64,000 nucleotides of DNA from JBOGNO01 sp050747245. GTDB taxonomy: Bacteria; Acidobacteriota; Terriglobia; Acidiferrales; UBA7541. Position 1 is the first letter of the stretch, and each line of letters opens with the position of its first letter. Shown one piece after another: positions 42,647-50,564 of this stretch. The stretch lies in NCBI GenBank assembly GCA_050747245.1, contig JBOGNO010000006.1, forward strand, positions 124,001-188,000. Direction: 5' to 3'. Under the pieces are notes generated by a model. The model was given only the letters and a program-made list of their open reading frames with translations, ran no database searches and was not told the DNA's origin. The translations under genes and the position numbers were made by a program.

Positions 42647-43228
42647 TCAGCGGCCATGGAAGCGTGCGTAGAAGAGGATGGCGGCGACAGATTTGGCATC
42701 GCGGAGCTTGCCTGAGCGGATCATGGTCAGCAATTGAGGAAGAGAAAATTGCCGGGCGACGATGCGTTCGTCCGATTCTGGCCGGGCTTCGCCTTTGGTG
42801 AGGCCGAGAGCAGCGAATACGACCATGAACTCGGAGACAAAGCCCGGCGTGGGATAAATGCGCACCAATTGGCGAAAACGGCGGGCGCGATATCCGGTCT
42901 CCTCGATCATTTCGCGCTTCGCGGCGGCTAGAGGTGATTCTCCCGGATTGATGCGTCCTGCGACAAGTTCCCAGAGGAATTGCCCGACGGCGTGGCGATA
43001 TTGGCGAATGAGAAGGAAGCGTTGTCCTGGAAAAACCGGGAGAACAACAACGGAGCCGGAATGCGTGACGACATCGCGAGAAGTGCGCACGCCTCCCGGC
43101 TCAATAACCTGGTCGCGTCGAACGCCGAAAACCGGACCCCGGTAGAGCGTCTGGCTGGAGAGAACCTTTGCAGTAGTTTTGGGTTTATTCAAGGTGGCCA
43201 CCTCGCGCAACGGAATCGCCAAAGACAT
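42647..43228 (-). CDS. NUDIX hydrolase (ADP-ribose pyrophosphatase-like)
   Basis: A 193-residue NUDIX enzyme. The NUDIX box is complete: GRINPGESPLAAAKREMIEE then TGY. The N-terminal beta domain (LYRGPVFGVRRDQVIEPGGV) and the loop VRIYPTPGFVSEFMVVFAA place it in the ADP-ribose pyrophosphatase group (the 'PSPG-like' signature is PTPGFVSE). It hydrolyses ADP-ribose or related nucleotide sugars. The start is at one of two adjacent ATGs (43231/43228). It lies between the 171-residue secreted protein gene and polX. Confidence 0.88.
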   Translation of the reverse strand: MSLAIPLREVATLNKPKTTAKVLSSQTLYRGPVFGVRRDQVIEPGGVRTSRDVVTHSGSVVVLPVFPGQRFLLIRQYRHAVGQFLWELVAGRINPGESPLAAAKREMIEETGYRARRFRQLVRIYPTPGFVSEFMVVFAALGLTKGEARPESDERIVARQFSLPQLLTMIRSGKLRDAKSVAAILFYARFHGR

Positions 43229-43308
43229 CATTCTTGCGCGGCCACAAACAATCGGCAAGCGAAGGATGATTGTTGGGCGGAGTCCGAAGGAGCAGCGCCA
43301 GGCGTAAG

Positions 43309-43824
43309 TCAATCGATCTTCAGAGGGTCGCTGGTGGCATGCTCGCGAATTTGAAAACGCAGGAATTCGTGAACCGCCAAGATAGCCCGCGCGTCGCGCG
43401 ATTCGATGACGACGCGCCCGCCGCCGTCGAGTTCTTCGTAGCGATAGTGAATCTTGCTCTTCGACGCTTTCATTACCGGGACGCCGGGCGGAACGCGATC
43501 ATGGACGAGCATGGGAATGTTGAAATCGCCGTTTGAAAACGCGAGCGCAATGTGCGCGAGGTGTTTGCGAATCATGTTGAGGTCAGCGACGTCGGAGGGA
43601 TGGTTGATGGTCACCTGAATTACTCCGCCATCGTCGCGCAGCAGAAAATGATGCGTCGTCTTGTTCTGGTCGAAACCCATGGCCGGATTCCCGCGTTCAA
43701 CTACGCCTGGAGCGAGAGACTTAGCGTCCTGAGGGGTGTCGACGGCAGGCTTGTCTTGCGCCGCGGAGACTGTTGCAAATACAAGCAGCGAGAAGAGAAG
43801 AGCCTGAACTCGTGTGGAGATCAT
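43309..43824 (-). CDS. Exported hypothetical protein
   Basis: A 171-residue secreted protein (signal peptide VQALLFSLLVFATVSAAQ). The mature part has HHFLLRDDGGVIQVTINHPS, then DLNMIRKHLAHIALAFSNGD, then a helical C-terminus DARAILAVHEFLRFQIREHA. The His-rich middle and the 'HLxHIAxxFxxGDF' pattern may bind a metal; I do not recognise a named family with certainty. The ATG overlaps the stop of the MerR gene (ATGA), so the two are coupled, which suggests that the MerR regulator controls it. Confidence 0.7.
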   Translation of the reverse strand: MISTRVQALLFSLLVFATVSAAQDKPAVDTPQDAKSLAPGVVERGNPAMGFDQNKTTHHFLLRDDGGVIQVTINHPSDVADLNMIRKHLAHIALAFSNGDFNIPMLVHDRVPPGVPVMKASKSKIHYRYEELDGGGRVVIESRDARAILAVHEFLRFQIREHATSDPLKID

Positions 43825-44429
43825 TTGTATTTTTCCCTTTTGGCTAGCTTCTTACGCAAACCTTGTGAAAGTTCCGGGGAAAGCGCATCGAGAGCTTCTG
43901 GATGGGCGGCAACGAATGCTTCGAGAAGCCCTGCTCGCTTCGTACGCCCCGATTTCTGAAGGAGTTTGTCCCAATGGCGCAACGTAACGGTCAAGAGTTT
44001 CTTGAGACGTAAAAGGCTCGCGATGCGAAGCTCAAGTTCATTCAGTTTCTCCGCGGCCATAGAGCGAACGAGATGGCAGGGAGCTGCTCCTGAATCACGC
44101 GCACGGAGGATGCCGGCGAGCTCGCTCACGCGGAAACCCAGGGCGAGCGCGCCACGGATCAAACGCACGCGATGAAGCGCGTCCTGCGAGTAAAGCCGAT
44201 AGCCGCCCGTTGATCGCTGCGGCGCGAGGAGCAATCCCTCGCGTTCATAGAAACGCAGCGTATCCGGACTCACGCCCGCAAGCGAGGCCAGGCGACCCGA
44301 GCGCAGCAATTCGTGAGGTTGTAACTTGCCTCGCACAAGAGAATTGTCGCCGCTGGAACCTGTTCCAGTGTCAAGCGGTTTCTTGTGGTGGGGGAGAGAA
44401 CATTTTGTTTTAAGAGGCGCTGGCTTCAT
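43821..44429 (-). CDS. MerR-family transcriptional regulator
   Basis: A regulator of about 202 residues. The winged-helix DNA-binding domain begins unusually late, near residue 50: RSGRLASLAGVSPDTLRFYE then REGLLLAPQRSTGGYRLYSQ. A long helix follows (LNELELRIASLLRLKKLLTV). One Cys in GAAPCHLVRSM lies where metal-sensing MerR proteins have ligands, but only one Cys is present in that region. The start is uncertain (GTG 44444, ATG 44429, or an inner codon close to the domain). It overlaps the downstream gene (ATGA) and follows the DUF169 gene. Signal unknown. Confidence 0.82.
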   Translation of the reverse strand: MKPAPLKTKCSLPHHKKPLDTGTGSSGDNSLVRGKLQPHELLRSGRLASLAGVSPDTLRFYEREGLLLAPQRSTGGYRLYSQDALHRVRLIRGALALGFRVSELAGILRARDSGAAPCHLVRSMAAEKLNELELRIASLLRLKKLLTVTLRHWDKLLQKSGRTKRAGLLEAFVAAHPEALDALSPELSQGLRKKLAKREKYK

Positions 44430-44457
44430 GTTCGCAAAAGGCACTTCCAGCCAGAGA

Positions 44458-45240
44458 TCATTTCAACTCTGCGGCTGCCCAGATGCGTTCGAGTTCGTAA
44501 TAGTGCTGGGGATATTGCGGAGTGTAACGGAGAAAGGTGGGAATCGGATAGCGGATGCCCGCCTGGTGCGTCGCTGCGAGGCCATCAACCAGTTCCTGCA
44601 TCTTCGAGCCGGGAAGCGAGAAGGCCATCTCCGAGTCTTCGGTTTGACCGAACACGCGGTCGCCGTAGCAGGGGAGAATTACCTGATAATCGTCCCTCAG
44701 CATCGTGCGAATGATTTCATCGGAACAATCCACGCGGCCTGTGAAGGAACTGTGAATCGCGCCGCCGCGTTTCCAGAGTGCACCGGTGAGAAGCCGCATT
44801 ACCTGCGCGGCATTCCCATAAATTACAATCGAGTCAGGAGTGAAATTCGCGCGAGCCGCAGGCGTCACGACGAGATGCTTGTATTTTCCTTCGGGAAGGT
44901 GCTCCGTGGCGGCTTCGGTGAGCGCACCGGCTTCGGCGGTTTCAGTGTAGAAGCCGCAAGCGAGCCGGCCGGAGGTGAAATGATCGGTCAGAGGCGCAAA
45001 GCCGAAGACTGTTTTTGTGAGGACGCAATTCAAGTCTTCCTCTCCGACAGCAATCATCCAACCGTAGCGCCGCGCCATGGCAATTGCCTGGCAAATGGCG
45101 ATCTGGATGTTCATGTCGCGAAAGGGGCGCCGGGCTTTTTCGGGAATCTGTTCGCCAGGACCGAGCAGCTTTGCGGCCACAGGGAAGCTCGCGGGGCGGA
45201 TGTAGGTGTCGATTTCTTTCGCAAATGCAGGGGCGTCCAT
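44458..45240 (-). CDS. DUF169 family protein
   Basis: A 260-residue soluble protein of the DUF169 family, recognised by LRPASF-type start (YIRPASFPVAAKLLGPGEQI), the central VVTPAARANFTPDSIVIYGN and AQVMRLLTGALWKRGGAIHS, and PCYGDRVFGQTEDSEMAFSL near the C-terminus. The family is widespread in bacteria and archaea, with no established reaction; some members lie near metal or one-carbon genes. It is the first gene of the minus-strand run leading to MerR, the 171-residue protein, NUDIX and polX. Confidence 0.85.
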   Translation of the reverse strand: MDAPAFAKEIDTYIRPASFPVAAKLLGPGEQIPEKARRPFRDMNIQIAICQAIAMARRYGWMIAVGEEDLNCVLTKTVFGFAPLTDHFTSGRLACGFYTETAEAGALTEAATEHLPEGKYKHLVVTPAARANFTPDSIVIYGNAAQVMRLLTGALWKRGGAIHSSFTGRVDCSDEIIRTMLRDDYQVILPCYGDRVFGQTEDSEMAFSLPGSKMQELVDGLAATHQAGIRYPIPTFLRYTPQYPQHYYELERIWAAAELK

Positions 45241-45372
45241 TTCTTCTCCTCAGAATGCGGAACGGCACATCATAGCGCAGTTCAGCGGAGCCCGGAGCGA
45301 GCAAGTTATCCGGCAGGATTGGGATTCGTATATACTTTTCATCGCGAGTGGAATGGGCTCTCGAATTCGAAA

Positions 45373-46146
45373 ATGACAATTCAAATAGTAATCGTAGATG
45401 ATGAAAAACCGGCGCGGGACGAGCTCAGCTATCTGCTGAAGGCGTTTCCCGAGGTCAGCGTCGTGGCACAGGGGAAGAATGGCCTGGAAGCGGTGGCGCT
45501 GATTAAGGAGCACGAACCAGATCTTGTTTTTCTGGATGTGCAGATGCCCGGGCTCGATGGATTCGGAGTGATCAAGAAACTCGTGGAAAAGAAAGTTCGG
45601 GTACCGCAAATTGTTTTCGCGACGGCATACGACCAGTACGCGGTGCAGGCATTCGAAGTCAACGCAGTGGACTACGTGTTGAAGCCATTCGAAAAAGGAC
45701 GAGTGGCAAAAGCGCTCCAGCGCGCAAAGAAAATGGCGGAATCGAAGGCGTCACCGGTTGAGCGCCTGGAATCGCTCATGGGGCAGCTCTCGTTGCCCAA
45801 AGCGCAACAGCCGGTAAAGTTGCTGCTAAAATCGCACGAGAGAATGTTTCTGCTCGACGCTGTGGAATTGGTGTATGCGGGGATCGAAGACGGCGCAATT
45901 ACGATCTACAGTAAAGATATCGAAGGCCGATCGAATTACCGGACACTTGAAGAACTGGCGGCGCAGCTCGATCCGGACGTATTTTGGCGCGCGCACCGAT
46001 CCTATCTTGTGAACATCAACTTCATCAAGGAAGTCGTGCCGTGGTTTAAATCCACGTACATGCTCAAGATGAACGACAAGCGGCAAAGCGAAATACCCGT
46101 AAGTCGGATGCAGGCGAAACATTTGCGCGGGTTGCTCAAGATTTGA
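45373..46146 (+). CDS. LytTR response regulator
   Basis: A 257-residue two-domain regulator. The receiver domain starts MTIQIVIVDDEKPARDELSY and has the phosphoacceptor Asp in DLVFLDVQMPGLDGFG, the Thr/Ser region VFATAYDQYAVQAFEV, and the Lys in YVLKPFEKGR. The C-terminal LytTR DNA-binding domain covers residues about 150-250, ending FWRAHRSYLVNINFIKEVVP. The open frame extends far upstream to 44326, but that part is antisense to the DUF169 gene. No histidine kinase gene is adjacent, so it is an orphan in this window. Confidence 0.92.
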   Translation: MTIQIVIVDDEKPARDELSYLLKAFPEVSVVAQGKNGLEAVALIKEHEPDLVFLDVQMPGLDGFGVIKKLVEKKVRVPQIVFATAYDQYAVQAFEVNAVDYVLKPFEKGRVAKALQRAKKMAESKASPVERLESLMGQLSLPKAQQPVKLLLKSHERMFLLDAVELVYAGIEDGAITIYSKDIEGRSNYRTLEELAAQLDPDVFWRAHRSYLVNINFIKEVVPWFKSTYMLKMNDKRQSEIPVSRMQAKHLRGLLKI

Positions 46147-46236
46147 ATTGCGGAAACTAGGAATTTCAGGCTTTGTAATCGGAAACTTTTGGAGGATGCT
46201 GGAGTCCAAGTAAGTAGCGCAAGGTAAGGAGGTGTC

Positions 46237-46485
46237 ATGGACAAGCCGTTCAACACACGAATGGGCTGGACGACGCAATTAATCCGTAATGGTGACGCAA
46301 AGCAGATTCAACCGTACGGGCCTTACCTCGGCGGTTTAATAACGGCGCATCCGGTTGGCTATCTGGTGGTAGGAGCGATGGCGTTCATCGCTCTGACGCG
46401 CATGCCGGAAGCGCGCTGGTTCGCGCTGGGAGCCATCGCGCTGGGCGTTCCGCTGGGGATTGGGCTCTGGCTGCGACACCGCTGA
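46237..46485 (+). CDS. Small membrane protein
   Basis: An 82-residue protein with a strong GGAGG site. The N-terminal 40 residues are polar (NTRMGWTTQLIRNGDAKQIQ); the C-terminal half has two short hydrophobic helices (VGYLVVGAMAFIALTRM and WFALGAIALGVPLGIGLWL) separated by a polar turn (PEARW), ending with basic residues RHR. No family recognised. It lies between the LytTR gene and the acyl-CoA dehydrogenase gene, same strand. Confidence 0.72.
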   Translation: MDKPFNTRMGWTTQLIRNGDAKQIQPYGPYLGGLITAHPVGYLVVGAMAFIALTRMPEARWFALGAIALGVPLGIGLWLRHR

Positions 46486-46580
46486 GAATTTCCCCGAGAA
46501 GACTCTCTCGTTGCGACGCGAGCGCGGCCGGTTTGGGGCTCGCGGCAAGATGTGCTAGCATCGCGATTACACTTCGCGCG

Positions 46581-47738
46581 ATGGATTTTTCATTTACAAG
46601 CGATCAACTGCTGATTCGCGATACGGTGCGCCAGTTCATGGAAGCGGAGCTGCGTCCCAAGCTGCGCGAGTATGTGCGGTCGGAGACCTTCCCGCGGGAG
46701 GAAATTCACAAGCTCGGCGAATTGGGCTGCTGCGGCATGCTGATCCCGGAGGCGTGGGGTGGAACGGGGAGCGATACGGTCAGCTATGCGCTGATGATCG
46801 AAGAAGTGGCGCGCGTGGACGCCTCCACTTCGCTGGTACTGGCGGTGACCAATTCCGTGGCGGCGGTGCCTCTGGCGAAATATGGGAGCGAAGCGCAGAA
46901 GAAAAAATATTTGCGCCGACTGGCGACGGGCGAAATTCTCGGTTCGTTTTGCCTGACAGAACCGGGAGCGGGCTCCGATTCCGCGGCAATTCAGGCGCGA
47001 GCCGTTCGCGAGGGGCCAAGCTACATTCTCGACGGAACGAAATGCTGGGTAACGAATGGCGACGTTGCAGGAGTGTTCCTCGTTTTTGCGAAGACGGATC
47101 CCGCGGCGGGCGCGCGCGGAATCACGGCATTTCTCGTCGAGCCGGGCAGTCCCGCGTTTCGGATCAGCAGGCACGAGGATAAGATGGGGATGCGGCTGTC
47201 ACGTTCTGTCGAGGTGGTGTTCGAAGGTTGCCGTGTGCCAGCCGAGAATCGCCTGGGTGAGGAAGGACAGGGGCTGAAAATCGCGCTCGAAACTTTGGAT
47301 GGTGGGCGCATCGGAATCGCGGCGCAGGGCGTGGGGCTCGCGCAAGGCGCGCTCGAAGCTTCCGTGCGATACGCGAAGCAGCGCAAGACTTTTGGGAAAC
47401 CGATAGCCGAGCGGCAGGCAATTCAATGGATGCTCGCGGACATGCAGACGGAAATTGAGGCGGGGCGCGCGTTGACGCTATATGCAGCGTGGGCGCGGGA
47501 TCACGGCGGGCAAAAGCTGGGGGCATGGGCTTCGCGTGCAAAACTTTACGCCAGCGAAATGGTTAACCGCGTCGCTTATAAAGCCGTGCAGGTGCACGGA
47601 AGCCAGGGATATTCGCGCGAAAGCGACGTGGAGCGCTACTACCGCGACGCGCGCGTGATTTCGATTTACGAGGGAACCAGCGAAATGCAGCGCGTGGTGA
47701 TCGCGCGAGACCTCCTGGGAACTCGTGGGGAAAGATAG
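46581..47738 (+). CDS. Acyl-CoA dehydrogenase
   Basis: A 385-residue FAD enzyme of fatty-acid or branched-chain beta-oxidation. Signature 1 is FCLTEPGAGSDSAAIQARAV; substrate and FAD-binding marks are GTKCWVTNGDVAGVFLVFAK and SQGYSRESDVERYYRDARVI; the catalytic Glu lies in SIYEGTSEMQRVVIARDLLG, the usual short-chain position. The ATG MDFSFTSDQLLIRDTV is the natural start; 16 codons upstream are unlikely. Its stop is one base before the chosen trpS start. Chain-length preference is not readable. Confidence 0.9.
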   Translation: MDFSFTSDQLLIRDTVRQFMEAELRPKLREYVRSETFPREEIHKLGELGCCGMLIPEAWGGTGSDTVSYALMIEEVARVDASTSLVLAVTNSVAAVPLAKYGSEAQKKKYLRRLATGEILGSFCLTEPGAGSDSAAIQARAVREGPSYILDGTKCWVTNGDVAGVFLVFAKTDPAAGARGITAFLVEPGSPAFRISRHEDKMGMRLSRSVEVVFEGCRVPAENRLGEEGQGLKIALETLDGGRIGIAAQGVGLAQGALEASVRYAKQRKTFGKPIAERQAIQWMLADMQTEIEAGRALTLYAAWARDHGGQKLGAWASRAKLYASEMVNRVAYKAVQVHGSQGYSRESDVERYYRDARVISIYEGTSEMQRVVIARDLLGTRGER

Positions 47739-47739
47739 C

Positions 47740-49023
47740 GTGCCTTCTTCCGATACCAATCCAAAGAGTGGGAAACAGAAGAAGCGCGTTTTGAGCGGCA
47801 TGCGGCCGACGGGGCCACTGCACATTGGTCATTATTTTGGCGCGCTGCTGAACTGGCTAGATATGCAGGAGGGGTACGATTGCTATTTCTTCGTCGCGGA
47901 TTGGCACGCGCTCACGACACATTACGCGGATACTTCGCAGATTGCACAGAATACGCTGGAAGTGGCAACGGATTGGCTGGCTGTGGGGCTCGATCCGGCG
48001 AAGAGCACGATTTTTGTGCAGTCGTTCGTGCCAGAGCACGCCGAACTGCATCTCCTGCTCTCGATGATCACGCCGCTCAGTTGGCTCGAACGCGTGCCGA
48101 CATACAAAGAGCAGATCGAAAATCTGCGAGACAAGGATCTGGGCACGTACGGGTTCCTTGGGTATCCGCTGCTGCAATCGGCGGACATAGTGATTTATGG
48201 CGAACCGAAGCGTGAGCTCATTGTTCCTGTCGGCGAGGATCAGGTGCCCCACGTCGAACTTACGCGAGAGATTGTGCGTCGGTTCAACGCGGCATTTGGG
48301 CGAGTAGATTGGAAGAAAGCAAGAGCGAAGGCTCTCGATCATGTTGCCGAATACTTAAAGAAACGACTTTTTGTTGACTATGAGGGAGATGCGGCTCGCA
48401 ATTCGATGATCCTGGAGAACATCAATAGAATTACGGTTGAGGAACGCCTTTCTGTTCTCTCCAATGCCGGTCTACCATTAAAAAGGGTTCTGATCGAACC
48501 TCGGGCGATGCTTACGGAGACGCCGCGGCTGCCGGGCACAGACGGGCGGCGGATGGCGAAGAGTTACGGAAACGCCATTTGGCTGAGCGAATCGCCGGAT
48601 TCGATCCGCGAGAAAGTCCGGAACATGATGACGGACCCGCAGCGGGTGCGGAGAACTGATCCCGGGCGACCGGAAGTGTGCCCGGTTTTTGCTTATCACA
48701 AATTGTTTTCAGATTCGGGCACGATCGCGATGGTAGACCGTGATTGCAGGACCGCCGCGATTGGCTGCGTGGATTGCAAGAAGTTAATGGCCGATGCGCT
48801 GGTGAAATGGATAGAGCCGATTCAGACACGGCGGCGAGATTTTGAAGCACATCCCAAACGCGTTTGGGAGATACTCGACGCGGGGTCGGCAGAAGCGCGC
48901 AAGGCCGCAAAGAAAACGATGAAGCGCGTGAGGGAAGCAATATTCGGTTGGGAACGCGTGCGCAAGGCGGCAGATGCGCGGTTTTTGACGGAGAAAGCTG
49001 CGCCGGGGAAAACGAGCGGGTAG
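47740..49023 (+). CDS. trpS: Tryptophanyl-tRNA synthetase with internal insert
   Basis: A 427-residue class I synthetase that charges tRNA-Trp. The HIGH-type motif is GPLHIGHYFGALLNW, the KMSKS-type motif GRRMAKSYGNAI, and tryptophan/ATP site marks are VPVGEDQVPHVELTREIVRR. Between RRFNAAFG and IEPRAMLTETPRLPG there is an insert of about 62 residues (188-250) not seen in usual TrpS, encoded by DNA of clearly lower GC (about 43-47% in the two counted 60-base lines). The GTG at 47740 has GGGGA at a good distance; an earlier GTG (47725) overlaps the dehydrogenase gene. First gene of a translation/chromosome operon. Confidence 0.92.
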   Translation: MPSSDTNPKSGKQKKRVLSGMRPTGPLHIGHYFGALLNWLDMQEGYDCYFFVADWHALTTHYADTSQIAQNTLEVATDWLAVGLDPAKSTIFVQSFVPEHAELHLLLSMITPLSWLERVPTYKEQIENLRDKDLGTYGFLGYPLLQSADIVIYGEPKRELIVPVGEDQVPHVELTREIVRRFNAAFGRVDWKKARAKALDHVAEYLKKRLFVDYEGDAARNSMILENINRITVEERLSVLSNAGLPLKRVLIEPRAMLTETPRLPGTDGRRMAKSYGNAIWLSESPDSIREKVRNMMTDPQRVRRTDPGRPEVCPVFAYHKLFSDSGTIAMVDRDCRTAAIGCVDCKKLMADALVKWIEPIQTRRRDFEAHPKRVWEILDAGSAEARKAAKKTMKRVREAIFGWERVRKAADARFLTEKAAPGKTSG

Positions 49024-49074
49024 TGGGAATGTCCTGCGCGTTGTGGAGGGCATGGTGGGAGCAGGGAGAAGCAG

Positions 49075-49857
49075 GTGAACGTGGCGTCGCCGTATAAAAT
49101 TCAATTGCCGATTTACGAAGGGCCGCTCGATTTGCTGCTGGATTTGATCCGCAAGCAGGAGATTGACATCCTGAATATTCCGATCGCAAAAATCACAGAG
49201 CAGTATCTGGCGTACCTTCACCAGCTCGAACAACTCGACATCGACGTTTCATCGGATTTTCTGTACATGGCTGCTTCGCTGATTTACATCAAGTCGAAAA
49301 TGCTCCTGCCGCCAGACCCCAACGCTCCCGCCGAAGCGATGCAGGACCCGCGAGAAGAATTGGTGCACCGGTTGCTGGAACACGAGAAATTCAAAAACGC
49401 GGCGCAATTGCTTTACGAGAAGCAACAGCTGGAAGCGCATGTGTGGTCAAGGCCGGACCGCTCGCTCTACGAAGGTGAGGATACGGAAGGAGAGATGGTG
49501 GTTTCGCTCGTTGACCTGGTGGGAGTGTTCCAGAAAGTACTCGAGCGGCGAAAGGAAATCGCGCGCATTGACCTGCATCACGAGACGGTGACGATCGCGC
49601 AGATGATGGAAGCGCTGCGGAAGCAGCTGGCGGTATCCGAGGACGCAGTATCACTGACGGCCATCTTCGAGGCATGCCCAACGCGCCGCGCGATGATCGT
49701 GGCATTCCTCGCGGTGCTGGAGCTGGTTCGACTACAGGCCGTGGTGCTGGTGCAGGATCAGATGTTCGGAGATATTCTTTTGCGCAAACATAAAATGTTT
49801 GACCTCGTCTTTGCGGGCGAGGAGGCGATTTCTCAGATTGAGGAGCAATACTTGTGA
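49075..49857 (+). CDS. scpA: Segregation and condensation protein A
   Basis: A 260-residue kleisin that links the SMC heads and, with ScpB, forms the bacterial condensin. The start IYEGPLDLLLDLIRKQEIDI is the family signature, followed by DFLYMAASLIYIKSKMLLPP; the C-terminal winged helix reads AVSLTAIFEACPTRRAMIVA then FLAVLELVRLQAVVLVQDQM. GTG start with GGGAG upstream. It overlaps scpB by four bases. Confidence 0.94.
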   Translation: MNVASPYKIQLPIYEGPLDLLLDLIRKQEIDILNIPIAKITEQYLAYLHQLEQLDIDVSSDFLYMAASLIYIKSKMLLPPDPNAPAEAMQDPREELVHRLLEHEKFKNAAQLLYEKQQLEAHVWSRPDRSLYEGEDTEGEMVVSLVDLVGVFQKVLERRKEIARIDLHHETVTIAQMMEALRKQLAVSEDAVSLTAIFEACPTRRAMIVAFLAVLELVRLQAVVLVQDQMFGDILLRKHKMFDLVFAGEEAISQIEEQYL

Positions 49858-50540
49858 GCACGCCGCCAGAATTGCGGGGAGCAATCGAAGCGATTATTTA
49901 CGCAGCCGACGAGCCAGCGACACTCGAGCAAATCACCGAGGCTCTGGGCGCGGAAAAGCACGAGGTGCGTGCCGCGCTGGATTTGTTGCTGGCATCGTTT
50001 GCAGCCGAAGAGCGGGGAATCGAAATTCGGAAAGTCGCCGGGGGGTACAAGTTTTATACCAAGGTGCAGAACCATGAGACGGTGAAGAAGTTCATCAAGA
50101 GCCTGCGTCCGCCGGTGCGCCTGACCATGCCGGCGCTCGAAACGCTTTCGGTGATCGCATACAAGCAGCCAGTGACGCTGCCGGAGATTCAGGAAATCCG
50201 CGGCGTGAATTGCTCCGGGGTGATTCAGACGCTGCTAGAACGCCGGCTGATTACCACGGCGGGACGCAAGCAGGTGGTCGGGAGGCCGATTCTTTACCGG
50301 ACGTCCAAGGAGTTTTTGATGCGCTTTGGACTTTCGGATTTGGATGAATTGCCGAGCTTGAAAGAATTCGAGCAGCTCGCGCAGGCGGCGCTGGGCACGG
50401 AATCGGGGATTGCACCGATTGAGCCGGAAGAGCTCAGTGGCGGGGCGGGAGAAATCGCGCGAGCAGCGGCTGCGGGCCAAGCGGGTGGCACATCGGAAGA
50501 AACAGCGGATGAACGAGCGCGTTCCACGCACCTTCCCTAA
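49854..50540 (+). CDS. scpB: Segregation and condensation protein B
   Basis: A 228-residue double winged-helix subunit of the SMC-ScpAB condensin complex. Typical stretches: RGAIEAIIYAADEPATLEQI, then VAGGYKFYTKVQNHETVKKF, then LETLSVIAYKQPVTLPEIQE, IRGVNCSGVIQTLLERRLIT and GRPILYRTSKEFLMRFGLSD. The C-terminal 55 residues are Glu/Ala/Gly-rich and probably disordered. It starts at GTG overlapping the scpA stop, so the two are made in step. Confidence 0.94.
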   Translation: MSTPPELRGAIEAIIYAADEPATLEQITEALGAEKHEVRAALDLLLASFAAEERGIEIRKVAGGYKFYTKVQNHETVKKFIKSLRPPVRLTMPALETLSVIAYKQPVTLPEIQEIRGVNCSGVIQTLLERRLITTAGRKQVVGRPILYRTSKEFLMRFGLSDLDELPSLKEFEQLAQAALGTESGIAPIEPEELSGGAGEIARAAAAGQAGGTSEETADERARSTHLP

Positions 50541-50564
50541 TCAGATTCGGGGCCAGAGAGCAAG

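Noticed and set aside
44326..45372. Long N-terminal extension of the LytTR regulator
   Set aside because: The extension is antisense to the DUF169 gene and has no domain; the receiver domain starts exactly at the ATG at 45373.
48301..48490. Intein or group I/II intron in trpS
   Set aside because: The insert is only about 190 bases, stays in frame, and has no splice or endonuclease motifs.
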